Below, one piece after another: positions 44,864 to 57,677 of a stretch of DNA of 64,000 nt. How positions within the stretch are numbered: position 1 is the first letter of the stretch; the number at the start of each line of letters is the position of its first letter. Under the pieces are notes generated by a model. It saw only the letters and a program-made list of their open reading frames with translations, searched no databases and was not told the DNA's origin. The stretch is taken from NCBI GenBank assembly GCA_039545315.1, contig BCIM01000003.1:301799-365798 (forward strand), read 5' to 3'. Source of the stretch: Kondoa malvinella (taxonomy: Eukaryota; Basidiomycota; Agaricostilbomycetes; Agaricostilbales; Kondoaceae). A program made the position numbers and the translations under genes.

Positions 44864-47105
44864 ATGTCACCTCCAACGCCTGCTTCACAGCCAGCGCCTA
44901 TTGACCAGCAAGAAGGGTGAGCCCTTTGCATTTGTCTATAGGTATATGGAGCTGATGTACATTGCGTAACAGCGGTCCAAGGTGAATCTCTTACATACAT
45001 GACCAAACGTTCCCGCTCATTCTTCTCATCTAGTGCTCATTATTCCCTCGTCGGCAAAGACCTAGACATGTTTTCAGAAGCTGGTTTCGACATGGAAAAG
45101 ATTGTACGTCTTTCCTCGTACTTTGGTGCCCCGCAATGTCCGCTCAACCTTGCGCTGTTTAGCACTTGAAACGGAATGCTCCGGTCGCGCAGTTGTATGA
45201 AGATGCCGTCAAGTACGAAGGCGCCGTCATCTCTGCTTCTGGTGCTTTGATCAACTATTCCGGGAAAAAGACCGGTCGTTCGCCAAAGGACAAGCGTATT
45301 GTATACGAAGAAACGTCGAAAGATGACATTTGGTGGGGAGCTGTCAACATCAAGTTGGATGAACACACTTTTGAAATCAACAGAGAGCGCGCGTAGGCCA
45401 TTCTAGCATCAGCCCGAGAATTTCGGCTTACATCGATTGTGCAGTATCGATTACCTGAACACCAAGACCCACGTATATGTCTTTGACGGCTACGCTGGAT
45501 GGCACCCCAAGTACAGGATCAAGGTCCGAGTCATCTGTGCTCGTGCCTACCATGCTCTGTTCATGAACAACAGTACGCACTTTCACACTTGCTGTTGCAG
45601 AAGCTGACATTCTCCCAAGTGTTGATCCGACCTACCGAAAAGGAATTGGCAGAGTTCGGCACTCCAGACTTCACGTATGTCTCTTCTGTTTTGGAACCAT
45701 CATATGCTGATTGAGCTTTTTAGCATCTACAACGCCGGTCAATTCCCTGCTAACCGTTTCACTGCGGGCATGACTTCTACTACATCTGTCGAGCTCAACT
45801 TCAAGAGAAACGAGATGGTCATTCTCGGTACTGAAGTAGGTTTTCAGCTCATTGCTTGTGTTCTTGCTAATCGATACGATAGTACGCCGGAGAGATGAAG
45901 AAGGGTATCTTCAGTGTCATGCACTACCTTCAACCAGTCAAATTCGGCCAGCTTTCGCTTCACTCTTCAGCCAACGAGGGTCCTAACGGAGATGTCTCGC
46001 TTTTCTTCGGTCTTTCTGGAACCGGCAAGACTACACTATCAGCAGATGCTCACCGCGCCCTTATTGGTGACGACGAGCACGTTTGGGCCGACACCGGTGT
46101 CTTCAACATTGAGGGCGGTTGCTACGCTAAGTGCATTGGTCTCGCCAAAGAGAAGGAACCAGAAATCTACAACGCTATTCGATTCGGCTCCATTCTCGAA
46201 AACGTTTCCTTCGATCGCGCTACTCGCGAGCCAGACTACGCAGATGACGGTATCACTGAGAACACTCGTTGTGCTTACCCTATCGAGTTCATTCCGTATG
46301 TCTTGCACTCGATGTATTGTCACTGTTCTAATACTACTACAGTAACGCCAAGATTCCTTGCATCGCTGACGCGCAACCAAGCAACGTCATCTACCTCACT
46401 TGCGATGCTTACGGTGTCCTACCGCCTGTCTCGCTGCTCACTCCTGAACAAGCGCAATAGTCAGTGCTCTTCATGCCGACGTTGTGCTCAGCTGATATCT
46501 CGCATCTAGCTGGTTCATCATGGGCTACACCTCGAAGACTCCAGGCACAGAAGACGGCATTACAGAACCTTCGCCAACTTTCTCGACCTGCTTCGGTCAA
46601 CCTTTCATTGTCTTGCACCCATCTCGCTACGCTACCATGTTGGCAGAGCGTATGACGAAAGCTGGCTCCAAGTGCTGGCTCATCAACACTGGCTGGACCG
46701 GAGGGAAATTCGGCATTGGCAAGCGTTGCCCTCTCAAAGCTACTCGTGCTATTGTCGATGCCATCCACGATGGTAGCTTGGCAAAGTCCGACTTTGAAAA
46801 CGTATGTCTGTTATTTCATAATGCGACCTTTGGGTGACAGTATTTGGGTAGTTCGACGTCTTCAACTTGGCCATTCCCAAGACTCTTGCTGGTGTAGATG
46901 ACAAGCTACTCAACCCTGCTAAGGCTTGGCAAGACACCAAAGCTTTCGAGTTTGAGCGCAACAAGTTGGGCAAGATGTTTACTGAGGCTTTCCAGAAATA
47001 CTCTGTGAGTTCGGTGCCTGTTCTCAGCTGGTCACATGCTTATGTAGACCATAGTCTGACTGCACACCTGCTGTTCGCGAGGCTGGACCAAAGCTGTCTG
47101 AATAA
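44864..47105 (+). CDS. PCK1: Phosphoenolpyruvate carboxykinase (ATP)
   Basis: Seen: [115 protein letters not shown], the P-loop [60 protein letters not shown] and [20 protein letters not shown]. All are hallmarks of the ATP-dependent fungal enzyme. It converts oxaloacetate to PEP in gluconeogenesis, in the cytosol. About ten introns. The last (after FQKYS) leads to AGPKLSE-stop at 47103-47105. It is a possible source of PEP for the pyruvyl transferase made elsewhere in the window, though a direct link is not shown. Confidence 0.95.
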
Positions 47106-47272
47106 GGGATTCAAAAGGTGTATTCTGGGCTCGGCGTCCGCTCAATCTGGCGTCTGCTGTTGTAAAAATGTGCACATATATCAAAGAAACATCTTGCTTT
47201 CATTTCGTAGCCTGCGTGCCTGCTTGATTGCGATCACCTCATTTCTGTTGATTTGTGACTCAAGACACGACC

Positions 47273-48533
47273 ATGTCAGAAGCCAAGGTAGGCACTCCCA
47301 GCTGACAGCAAGGGCTCAGCTGATTACTGAACAGTACCGTATACGAGTGCCAGCATCCTCAGCCAATATAGGCAGGTTCTATCAATTCTGGAAACTCTGG
47401 CACAAAATTAATGCGCTGTTCGACAGGACCTGGTTTTGATGTGCTAGGCTTATCGCTATCTGTCTACCTTACATTGGATGTCCATCTCGTCCCTTCCTCT
47501 GAGCGAAGTCTGCCCGTCATTACCTGTTCTGGCGAAGGAGCGAACGAAGCACCGCGCGACCCATACAAGAATCTCATTACTCGGGTAGCACTCTATGTTC
47601 TTCGCTGTCACGACATAGACAATTTCCCATCCAAGCTATCGATACACGTCCATAATGAGATTCCATTCGGTCGAGGGATGGGTTCATCAGGCGCAGCGGT
47701 GATAGCGGGTGTTTTACTAGGAGATGCAGTTGGCAAGCTCAACCTAACACAAGGCAGAAGATTGGACTGCGCTTTGATGATTGAACGACATCCAGACAAT
47801 GTCGCTGCTGCTTTATTGGGTGGATTCGTCGGATCGTATTTACGAGATTTATCGGATCAAGATAGCTCGAAAGTGAAAGTTCCTTTAGCAGAAGTGCTTC
47901 CTGAATACCCACCGGATGCAGGGGAGGATTGGGGGAAAGATCCACCTCGACCGCCGATGGGAATAGGGCATTGCGTGCAATTTGGTTGGGCGAAGGAGAT
48001 CAAGGCTATTACCATCATCCCTCGGTTTGAGCTTAGTACGGCCAAAGCTAGAGGAGCGCTGCAGGAGAGCTATTCTCTCAAAGATTGCGTGAGTGTCTTG
48101 ATCGGTGATAACATTATAGCTGATAGTCTGCAGGTCTTTAACCTACAACGTCTCGCTGTTCTTACTACAGCACTAACAAGATCACCTCCTGATGCCGACC
48201 TGATATTCCAAGCTATGCAAGATAAGATACATCAACCCTATCGAAAGCATCTGGTATGCAAGCTTTGATTCCTTTTCGGACCAAACCTAATTAAATTACG
48301 TTGTGCAGATTCCCGCTCTACCTGAAATTCTCGCCTCCGTCACACCTAAATCGCATGATGGTTTACTGGGCATCTGTCTATCAGGAGCAGGTCCCACCAT
48401 CCTCGCTTTAGCAACGCACAATTTTGAAGCCATCGGCAACGAGATTCAACAAAGGTGGAAAGAGTTGGGCGGTGTAGAATGTGATTGGAAAGTGCTAGAG
48501 GTTGGAGCGGGTGCGGAATTGATTGACCTTTAA
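47273..48533 (+). CDS. THR1: Homoserine kinase
   Basis: Seen: MSEAK, an intron, YRIRVPASSANI, another intron, GPGFDVLGLSLSVYLTLD, then IPFGRGMGSSGAAVIAGVLL (the GHMP-kinase phosphate loop P-x3-GLGSSAA type), DCALMIERHPDNVAAALLGG and, in the last exon, ICLSGAGPTILAL. It is a cytosolic GHMP kinase that phosphorylates homoserine on the way to threonine. About five introns. One near 48090 splits a helix between LKDC and FNLQRLAVLTTALT. Stop TAA at 48531-48533. Length (about 370 residues) matches fungal THR1. Confidence 0.93.
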
Positions 48534-48598
48534 GCGGTGCAGGAATAGAAACCATTTCGGATTAGCTAGCGTGTGCTGTCCTCGCGAGTACTTTGTGC

Positions 48599-48606
48599 TA
48601 TATAAG
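48599..48606 (+). promoter_or_regulatory. TATA-like box
   Basis: TATATAAG, 66 bases before the possible small ORF at 48672. Confidence 0.3.
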
Positions 48607-48671
48607 CGGCAGAATTTTGGACATGCTGTGCTCGGCCTTTCACCTGTCTTGTAATAGCCCGCGCTAATGCC

Positions 48672-48950
48672 ATGCTGATCTTCGATCCCCGACGGAAATG
48701 GAACGAAGCGCAGAGACAGACAAAGCACTGTGTGGACCCTGATGTAGTCCTAGCAACACAGGCGAGTGTGGACGATGCTATCGCCATGAAGTCTATACTC
48801 GCATCTAGAGCGCGCCCGTCACGTGATAAATCAAGCTGGATAAGCATTTTAGAAACGAGAAGGAGGGAGAATAGAAAAAGAGGTCTAAGCGATTCACGCT
48901 CGTTTCAAGAGGAATGTTGGACAAGCTTCTGCAGTCATCCGTTAACGTGA
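48672..48950 (+). CDS. Possible small protein, unrecognised
   Basis: A single open frame of 92 residues from MLIFDPRRKWNEAQRQTKHC, with DAIAMKSILASRARPSRDKS and a basic stretch (LETRRRENRKRG). A TATA-like box lies 66 bases upstream. There is no known family and no intron. It could be a chance frame. The minus frame at 48847-48566 is taken as its shadow. Confidence 0.3.
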   Translation: MLIFDPRRKWNEAQRQTKHCVDPDVVLATQASVDDAIAMKSILASRARPSRDKSSWISILETRRRENRKRGLSDSRSFQEECWTSFCSHPLT

Positions 48951-50962
48951 CAAGGTGTGCGTTCCTTTAGGCTGGCAAGCGCAGAGTTCTGGCGAATGGC
49001 CAAGTGTTTAAAGACTTCCAAACAACTCTTGACCAGCGGCAAGAGCGTCTCGAAACTCTTCTGAAGCAGCACGCCAAACAACAAAGCTCGGCGCCCTCAC
49101 AAAACTACAGACAACCCTTTTCCTGCACAGCATCTCCAGTCATTTCAGTGACACAGGCATAGACAGAGATAAGAGACAAGAAGCAAACAAGAGCCCAAAG
49201 CGAAAGTGAGTGCGTGCCTGTACATAACATGATGTAAGAGCGTGCTTGCTCAATTCAATTGAACGTTCATTGCAGTCCGACGTCTTCCTTGAAAAGTAGT
49301 GAGCTCGTTTCCTTTGCTTTCTACCACAATACTGTGTCTTACGCTGGTCGCCGTGTCTTCTCGCAGCTGCACTCGACATCTCACACATTGGCATTAAACT
49401 TGAGTTCCCGGGCAAAGAAAGAAGAATCGCCCAGCACGCAGGGCGCAAGACGCAGAAGAGCGAAAAGACAAGCGCTTCATTTCATACATCCATTCGTTCG
49501 CTCTGTCACTACCCAGTACTGTAAGTTATGGCTTCGACGTGACGGGAAACGACTTGTTTACCTTTACCTCGCATGTCCTAGCTCAACCTAATCCAACCCC
49601 TTACACAGCTCAGACCGGAGCATCACCATTACACATTCTCTTTACACCTTCGTTCGCTCGTTGGAACTTGTCGTTGCAGATCTGGTAGGCTCTTTGACTT
49701 TGGTTGTATGACAGCTGCTGAGGCCAGCTCTCGGACAGCAGCAAGCTTGATTCCATCGTCACGGCAGACTTTCAAGATTCTTCATATCAGGTGAGGGAGA
49801 CTTCTTGCGTTCTGTCTGTCTGTGTTTCCGTTCCCGTCTTCGATACCATTCGACTTTGCAACACAAGAGACTTGCAGCAAGACCAAGAAGATATCTATCG
49901 AGTTGCGCGTTGCTTTGGCGGAGCTTTGCCCTCTGCTGTTTTGCTATTCGCGTCGAGATCGCCTGCAAGCTTCTCAAGACTTCTTCCATTGGCCAGACCG
50001 CACTAGTGAATGCGACATGCTTCATCAAGGCAGATGGTTCTAGTGGATCAAGGTTCTCCAACGAATTCACAGCTGTCACAATCCGCCCAGGTACTGCTGA
50101 TCATGACGAGCCGAAATTTATTGGCCGAAAGCACATGTCTTTGTTTCAAGGGCACTAAAAACCGGGCGCAAGATTCGCATTACTGGCAATTTCTCTGTCT
50201 TCTCCTTGCTTCAAATGCTTTTCTCGTTGGGCAAGAATCTCGAGCTGACTTGATGTTTGATTCGCGTCGAACAGCTCGACGTCCTGTCAAGCAAAAGCAA
50301 GCATCAACAAGCACTTCAGCAAGTCGACTCTCTCACAAACGTAAGTCGCCGAGCTATATCTTTCTCGTCTCTTTTGCATTCCTTGTCGTTTGGCGTTCGC
50401 TCTCGCGCCTGTCAAGATCTTCTCTACGATGACGTCCAGGGCCTTTAGGCTTCGTGCAACGCCCGGCTCGAGTCGTTTGGCCCTGAGCGCGTCAAGAAGA
50501 ACGCGCGGGGTTGTTGAGCTTTAGCGACGCGTCTGACGCGCCAAACACGGCTTTTCGCGTTAACTTGAAAAACCGGCTGGGCCGCTCCGCCAGTTGGCCA
50601 GTGAGCTTCAGGTGGCCGCTGGCATTCCACTCGCCTACCGTGCAACATGCAAAACACATCACAACAGTCATTTTAAACAAACCTCGACCTCGGTCTCTCT
50701 CTCCTTTTCCTCCCTCGTTCTATTATAACTCGCTTGTCATTGTCAAGGTAGTCAAGCAGCGCTGACTATCGTGTGTCTATTATATTTCTCCCAATCTCTA
50801 TTCACGACTACGAACCAATCACGCTCATTATTTCGGCTATCTCTACCAACTATCGACATTCGTTTAAACAACCCTTCCGCTCATTAACAACAAATTGCTT
50901 TACTCTCGCGCGTCTCAATCTGCATTACATCAACATACCAAAAACCACAAACAGTAATCAAT
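48951..50962. other. 2 kb gene-poor leader and promoter of the cyclin gene
   Basis: No convincing gene in about 2 kb. Open frames on both strands are rich in Ser, Arg and Leu, overlap one another, and lack family signs. The last 300 bases are CT-rich, ending in CAT/AAC-rich sequence before the ATG, typical of a long 5' untranslated leader. A block of ACGCG-type sites lies at 50488-50560. Confidence 0.5.
50488..50560. promoter_or_regulatory. Cluster of five MCB-like elements upstream of cyclin
   Basis: CGCGT at 50488-50492, ACGCG at 50501-50505, the full palindrome ACGCGT at 50527-50532, ACGCG at 50536-50540 and CGCGT at 50556-50560. They lie about 400-475 bases before the ATG. MBF binds ACGCGT and drives G1/S genes in fungi. 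Confidence 0.6.
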
Positions 50963-52506
50963 ATGAAAGTACAATCCGCGTCGAACCTCCCTTCAAACAG
51001 AAGCAGTTTCCTACCCAAGAAGCGAAGTCCAAGGCATGCAGACAGCGGTTATCAATCAGCTTCTACATCTTCATCTCCGAGCATGTCACCTACCGCGTCT
51101 ACTTCTGCCCAGCCAGCATCTGCAGCACCTCGACCAGCTCTTGCGCCTCGTGCCAGCTCCAGCAATCCTCAGCGGCCTCAACGTTCCAGTGCCGGCACAG
51201 CAGTCATCTGTGACAAGAGCATCAACCAGCAAATTGCCTTTGAACGCGAGCTGCAGAATTTGATGGAAGTGGAATACAGGGATGATGTGCAGGAGTACAT
51301 GTATGATATGGAGGTGCGTCTGTGTTCTCTTTTTGTGTTCAATTCTCAGTTGTTTTCGTGTTTTCAGTCTCGAACCATTGCTTCCGTTGAACTCATTGAC
51401 CAACAACCTGAACTTCAATGGTACATGCGCCCATATCTGGTCGACTTTCTCGTCGAGATTCACCAACAACACGCTCTTCGTTCGGAAACGCTTTACCTCG
51501 CCATCAATATCGTTGACCGTTATGTCTCAAAACGCATCGTCTTCAAAAAGCATTATCAGCTAGTAGGCTGGTCAGTGTTGCTTTTCTGTTCTGGTGCGAA
51601 CTACATTCTGAAGACGCGCCTCTTCTTAGTGCCGCTCTCTGGATTGCTGCCAAATTTGAAGACGCCAAGGACCGTGTACCGACAGTGCAAGAGCTTTCCC
51701 AGGCTTGCTGCAACGCGTACGAAGAAAGTGCCTTCATTCAAATGGAGGGTCACGTCCTTTCCACTATTGGCTGGGTGTTGGGTCATCCAACGGCAGAAGC
51801 ATGGCTGAGGCTGGCATCTGTGGGCTTTGGATTGGAGGAGCAGAGGGTCCAGCACGTCTCTCGCTTTCTGATGGAAATCACCCTCTTCCACCGTGCCTTC
51901 GTCGCATTCAAGCCTTCAGACGTTGCAGTCGGTTCTCTGATGCTTGCGAGGTTCATGCTCGGCAAGCAGCGACGGGTATGTCAACTTCCTGCAATCCCGA
52001 CTCTGGTTGACATTGATATCTCTCTCTAGCGAGACTACGAAACTGAAAATGTTCTCCGCGTTGTTCATCTACTCGACTCGCATTTGGGAGAACACCTCGA
52101 CCAAGTCTCAGGCATCGTCATCAAGAAGTACTCGTTCACTTTCTACTCTAGGTCCAGCACCTTCGCACGGGAATGGTACCTTTCTGGCAACCGCTTCGCC
52201 CTCCCTCAGTCTCCTCTTTTGTTCAGCAGCGACCCCTGCTCATCGCCCATGTCTCGTTCCTCTTCTTACCAAAGATCATCGTCGCCTCTCACCAGCCCAT
52301 CGTCTGAATCCAGCTTTGGCTCTCAAACATCGGACGACTGCCTGGACTTTGACGACGAAGCTGAACCAAGTACGCCGATTACACCACTGTCTGCTTGCTC
52401 TCTCGTCGACCCGATGGACTGCGCTCAAAGCTCTCCGACGGTCAAGATCACTCAGCAGCAATTCACGGCGCAGCATTGGGACAGCAATGCGATGACTGTC
52501 GAATGA
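50963..52506 (+). CDS. CLN1: G1-type cyclin (CLN-like)
   Basis: Seen: a Ser/Pro-rich lead, then QNLMEVEYRDDVQEYMYDME, an intron, YLVDFLVEIHQQHALRSETL and YLAINIVDRYVSKR. Another intron joins QLVGC to AALWIAAKFEDAKDRVPT, the core of the cyclin box (MRxxLVDxLxEIH ... LxLxxNxxDRY ... ALxIAxKFE). The second cyclin fold follows (EGHVLSTIGWVLGHPTAEAW). The tail has Ser-rich and Asp/Glu-rich stretches with SP and TP pairs (possible CDK sites and PEST-like turnover signals, inference). It resembles CLN1 of basidiomycetes more than B-type cyclins, but this was judged by eye. Four introns. Stop TGA at 52504-52506. Confidence 0.8.
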
Positions 52507-53096
52507 GGCAAAATATATAAGCGTAGCTGTCATATAGGGTTCCCAAGCTTCTGTTTCGGTGAGTGCTTTACTCATCTCAATTGGACCGCCGGCTGATTTC
52601 TGCATCTTAGCCTGTCAATCTTCAATTGGTTCATTCATGTTCCCACCTCGCACACTCCTTCAATCTATGCTCATCCATCTTTCACGCCGGTGTGCATATG
52701 TAACGAACGCAAGATAATTGTTCACTATTCACATCACAAGCACGGCTTCGATCACCTCAAACAACGGGCCGTCCACGATTACGAGGCCTCCGATTATACC
52801 TCTTCGTCAAAGATATCATCCAAGCTGTTACTGCAGTCTTCCAAAAGTCCCGCCTCGACCTTCACTCACCGCACTTCCATTCAAGGGCCATAGGGAAGCA
52901 TTCACGTCATTTCGTTCATACTAGTAGGGCAGTTTAGCAGGTTGTGTAGTTTTTGCATTGCATTGAGATACTGCCGAGATCATAACTGATGCTGCTCTAC
53001 TGCTTTGACTTTACCTTGCTCGCTACCGACATTGTCAAGCTGAAGGTTTCAACAAGATCGCAGCTGCTTGCAATAGCCTTCCTCGCCTGCAATATT
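52507..53096. other. Intergenic, no gene seen
   Basis: About 590 bases of cyclin 3' end and upstream region of the small gene at 53097. Short frames here are not supported. Confidence 0.35.
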
Positions 53097-53468
53097 ATGG
53101 CTCAGACACCTCTACAGCTCAATTACGCAGCTAACACATATCTGAACTGCGAATGCCTGTCAGCCGACAGTTTGCGTCATATCCCGCTCGCAAGCTCCTC
53201 CAACAGCTCAAGCACATTCGCAAACACGTCACAACTCGATATATCGCCTGTGTGCCAGTCACTACAACGTCTAGGCGCAATAGGATCAGACGCAATGGAG
53301 AGCAGTCAGATCATCTCAATTCCTGGAAGGCCTTCTAGCTCGAACGACAACGACGCAGAGGAGGTTAGTAGCTGCTAGAACAGCACCAGACGACAGCTCA
53401 TATTGTTTGAACAGGTCAAGAGATGGTTGGAAGCTCAGAATGACGTTTCCTCAGTTCAGGTTGGCTGA
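53097..53468 (+). CDS. Small unrecognised Ser-rich protein
   Basis: From MAQTPLQLNYAANTYLNCEC, through a Ser/Asn-rich middle and SIPGRPSSSNDNDAEE, an intron (gttagt to gaacag) leads in frame to VKRWLEAQNDVSSVQVG and a stop at 53466-53468. About 105 residues. The splice and the short charged C-terminal helix are sound. No family recognised. A longer in-frame start at 52989 (MLLYCFDFTLLATDI) would add a hydrophobic N-terminus and cannot be excluded. Convergent with RPN2. Confidence 0.45.
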
Positions 53469-53653
53469 GCAGCTTTGACAGTCGTCAAGACTGACAGCGC
53501 CAACAGATCCTCGTTCCGAAACAGAGAAGCAAACGAGGAGGTGATTGGTAGCGTGCAATCAATGCAATGCAATTATGCTGTTTTCGTACTTGTTTCTACT
53601 TTTGCCTCAATCTTGTCCGAAAGGGTAGTCGAAGCTTGGTGCTGCAGAGGCAA

Positions 53654-56600
53654 TCAGTATCCTGCACGACCAAAGAAGAGTAGCTTACGAGGATCTGCGA
53701 TCGGAGCAGTCATGTCCACATTCAGGCCTGAATCCGCTGACTCCGACGAGCCAGCAGCGGCCGTTGGATTGGCTGGACCATTGTCGATAGGCTTGACAGC
53801 TTCTAGCTCGAGGAACTCTGCTGTTTCTGAAGGCTTCGTGTCCCGCATGACAAAGATGCCTCCGCCAGCGCGACTCGATATCGATGAGCTTTGCGCCATG
53901 ATTGCCGCTGCTGCAGGTGATGCTGAAGATTGCTTGGTCTTCTTTGCTGCGTTGATCTTTACCCGTTCAGGTACAACGGGTCGTACTGGCTGGAAGCGAG
54001 ATTCGGAAGAGAAAGTGATGTAAGGTAGCTGGGCAGGAACCACACGAGACAAGTTTGGCAGGGTCTCTGACTTGGGTTCAGCCTTGCGTGGCTTCTTCGT
54101 CTCGCTCAAGTCATCTTTGCCATCCTTGTCTGTGGACGTTTCATCCTTAGCCGGAGTTTCATCTGTCTGCATCGCTTCCGCTTCCTTTGGCTTGCTCTCT
54201 GTCGCGCTTGCAGGTGTCTCATCCTGATGGACAGGATCAGCTAAGACACGTGTATCACGACGTCGCACCCACGGTATCCATCGCATCACCTCCAGACTTT
54301 TCCTTTTCCTTGGTCTTTGCTCTCGCGCTTGTCTTTGCTGTGGTAGAAAGAACAGCAGTCTTGACCTTTTCGACAGTCTCCTTCTGGGGTGGTTTTGTCT
54401 GCGGTTGGTATGCAAAGAGGGAAGGTTTGACGTTCGAGGTGAATTCGAATTTCGGTAGCTACATAGCCGATCAGATGCAGACAGGAAGGAATCCCGGATC
54501 GCTCACCTTCAAGTCCTTGTCCACACCGATGATAGCAGTCGGTGTGAAAGCGAGAGAAGCACAATGCGCCAAAGGGAACCAGTACCAAAATTGAGTGAAC
54601 AGCGCGAGACCGACAATAGCGGGCATGTTGGAGCTGCCAGACTTGCTCTGCATGGAAATGGTGACGTTGCGTCCACCAGCATCAAGCAGACCTTGGGCCA
54701 TCGTAGCGCCCAATTTGGCCATTGCGTCTTCATGCTTGTCCTTGACAATCTTTGCAAACAGCTCGCGAGTCGACTTGACTTTCGGGTTGAGCGTCTCATT
54801 CTGCTGGATGAGAATCATAGCGAGCGAGACGGAAGCGCCCTGTCGGACAAAATCGACCGAATCTTTCGTCATTGGCTCTAGCAACGCCACGGCTTCCTGT
54901 CAGATGAGCAGCTATACTATCAGAACGAGTCCGATGGCAGCAGTTCTACTGACCTCCAGACCAGTACCAGCGCAAGAGATACCCAAAGCAAGCGTCGCAC
55001 CAAAGCGGACATTCGGGTTGTAACTCTCACTGAGCAACTGAACGATCCGAGGTACTTGACTCGGGTTGCGGAAGAGCAGGAAACCAAGCGCGATGACAGC
55101 AGCTCTCCGCACATCGTCATTCGTGTCGGAAACAGCGACGTGAAGTAGCTTGCGAATCGCTTTACTGTTCCCTGTACCAGCGTAGGCCATAGCGATGGTG
55201 TAGATTCCTCCATAGCGAAGAATAGGGTCCTGTTGGCAAAGCAAAGATTACTCAGCACTTGACTGAATAAGCATACTCCAACTCACCTTGTCAGCACTCA
55301 AAGTCTCAATCAGACCATCCGCTTCTTCCTGCCTGCCATACATGAGGAAAGCCATGCCGATCGCCAAACCCCGAATAATCTTTTCATGTTGAGTTTCATG
55401 AGCGTACTGAAGCATCTCGTCCAAAGCTTTGCTGGAAGCGGTACCGAGCATGACGAGACCCATTGCATAACCTGCTGCTTCGCCTGCTACTGCGTTATCG
55501 TTGTACAGTGCGTTCCTGAGCTCATCGTAGATTTCTGTTCATATTATGTCCAGTTCTAAGCGATTACTTCGCAAAGAAAGAACCAAACGAACCTTCATTC
55601 CCAGTAGCCATGCCCGCTACGCCCAAACCAAGACAAGCGCCATGCAGGATCGTTTCATTCTGGTTGTTTTTGACCGCCTCCTTCAAGTAATCCAACACGC
55701 CCACACCGTGATTCGCATTGACCAGTCCAAGAGCATACAAACTTCCTCCTTCACTGAAAACTGAAGTAGATCCATCCGTTCCACCAGGAGCAGGTAAATA
55801 AGGTTGTAGAATCTCCATTGCCTGATCCAAATTTCCTTTATGAATGACACCAAGCGCAGCGGTAGCAGAGAATTTCGACCAATTAGATGCTTTGCCTAAC
55901 CAATCCAAATTCTCGCGCAGGAAGAGATCAGAAGTCGTACCCGCGTGAGCGAAAGCATTGGCGAAAGTGACGGCAGAGTGAAAGACAGAGTTTCGACCTT
56001 CTAGTACGTCTTTGGATGATTTCAAAATTGCGAGATCGGCCTTGTTGTTCTTGTAGAGGAATTCTAGATAGAGGCGGATAGACTCTTTGCCTGTGAGAAT
56101 GGAAATGATGCGGTTGGTGAAGTCGGTCTGAGCTTGAACGTTAGCGAGGGTAACGGAAGCAGGAGAACAGAAGACCACCTACGTTCGTAGCTCCCTCAGC
56201 TGGTTTGAGCGATTCTCTAACAGCACCCAGAAACTCTTGCGTGGCAGTGTCGGCGAGATCGAAAGCAACTTGTAGAGCAATGAGGACCTTCTCTTCGGAA
56301 CCTTCATCCTTTAAAAGCTCCTTCATCATGTTTGCAGCTTGAGCCGAATCATTGAGGTAGACAAAGCACTGAGTGATGGAAAAGTAGTCTGGAAGAGGTT
56401 CAGTCTTGTAGAAGAGGCCGACGAGAAGATTGAGCACTTGATTACGGAGTTCGAGCTTGGTGAGCAATGTCATGGTGGATTGAAGAACATAGGATAAAAG
56501 GGCTGGGTCCGAAGCGACTACTTCTTTCGAAGAGAGGATGTTTTGCAGCACGTCCAGTCTGCGCGTTTCTAGTGCAATACCGAGAGCTTGTTTGTATTCT

Positions 56601-57178
56601 TTGTCGCGCAAACAACGGTTGAGCATGCTTTCGACTATCGATTGCATTCGCCCTTCATTGCTTGGAGGTGCTTTTGATGTGGAAGCTACGACTGAACTGG
56701 CTTCATCTTCTGAGCGCAGTACAATGTACTTGTCAATGCATTGTGCTGTACACGGGCCATCATCAGTACTCTAGTCCGTCCACTTGAGCGCATGAAACGT
56801 ACAGATGACAGTCTCGACGTATTGGTCGCCATCGACGTTATCGACTTGGAACAGCTCTCCAGCGTTCAGAGCAAAGTTCAAGCTCTCGTCCAAGTCTCCC
56901 AGGTAGAAGTAGACCTTGGAGATGACGAGGGCAGCCAAAATTTTGAGATTCGCTGAAGTTGAAGTCTCGTATATGATTTCAATCTTTGTTATAGAATCTG
57001 AAATCTCTGGCCAAAATTGAGAGACGTGCGTGTTGAGTTGCGACAAAGCATAGTCTTGAATGTCGAGATCATCGTCCTCCAAAAGCGAGAGAATACCAGC
57101 TGTTGTGGCCAGGTGTTTAGCCAGGCGTCAACAGACTGTGTGTATTGTGTGCGTACCTGCTGAATTTGAGCCTACCAT
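53654..57178 (-). CDS. RPN2: 26S proteasome regulatory subunit RPN2
   Basis: Seen: MVGSNSA, an intron, [37 protein letters not shown], then the PC-repeat toroid: [136 protein letters not shown]. Then [37 protein letters not shown] and a Lys/Glu-rich tail ending [18 protein letters not shown]. Order and repeats are diagnostic. RPN2 scaffolds the base of the 19S particle and binds RPN13 by its C-terminus. About eight introns. Start at 57178 follows the family N-terminus exactly. Confidence 0.95.
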
Positions 57179-57677
57179 TGCTTTGATATCGCGGTAGATG
57201 AGAGACCTGCGAAATGCTGACGCGGTCGTCTCTTTCATGCAAAGCACGGTGTTGTAACCTCACTGGCCTTGTTTGCTGTTCTCCATGTGCATTCGCAGCC
57301 TCGCATGAGCAGCTAAACCGACATCTGTCAAGCAATTCTAGTTGCGAACCTCTTCGCCTTCACCTATCTCCCCACTTTTGACCTAGCGGCTATCTGCTCA
57401 TGTCATGCATCTGTTCGCGGCTCTGTGCTTTAATGACTGTCCTTTTCCCGATCCGGAAAGGAATTTCGTTGCCTAGTCAGCGAAAGAATATGTTGTTCAA
57501 GGCACTTGGGCAGCATAAAAAGCCTGTTTTCGCCTCTCTTCCTTCTTGTGCACGTCCTTCCATCTTCTCCTCTGCTCTATCCACGCTTTCGGCTTCCAAC
57601 ATCCTTGACCACGTAAGCATCGCTTCAACCAAATGCAACTAGCCGACGCGTCTCTTCTTCCTCAATCTCATCCCTTT
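57179..57677. other. RPN2 upstream region
   Basis: About 500 bases with no gene seen, CT-rich near 57530-57600, with ACGCGT at 57646-57651. It leads into the first copy of the direct repeat. Confidence 0.4.

Noticed and set aside
49259..50448. Several open frames of 60-140 residues in the cyclin leader
   Set aside because: They overlap in different frames, lack introns with good signals, and resemble no family. Treated as non-coding leader.
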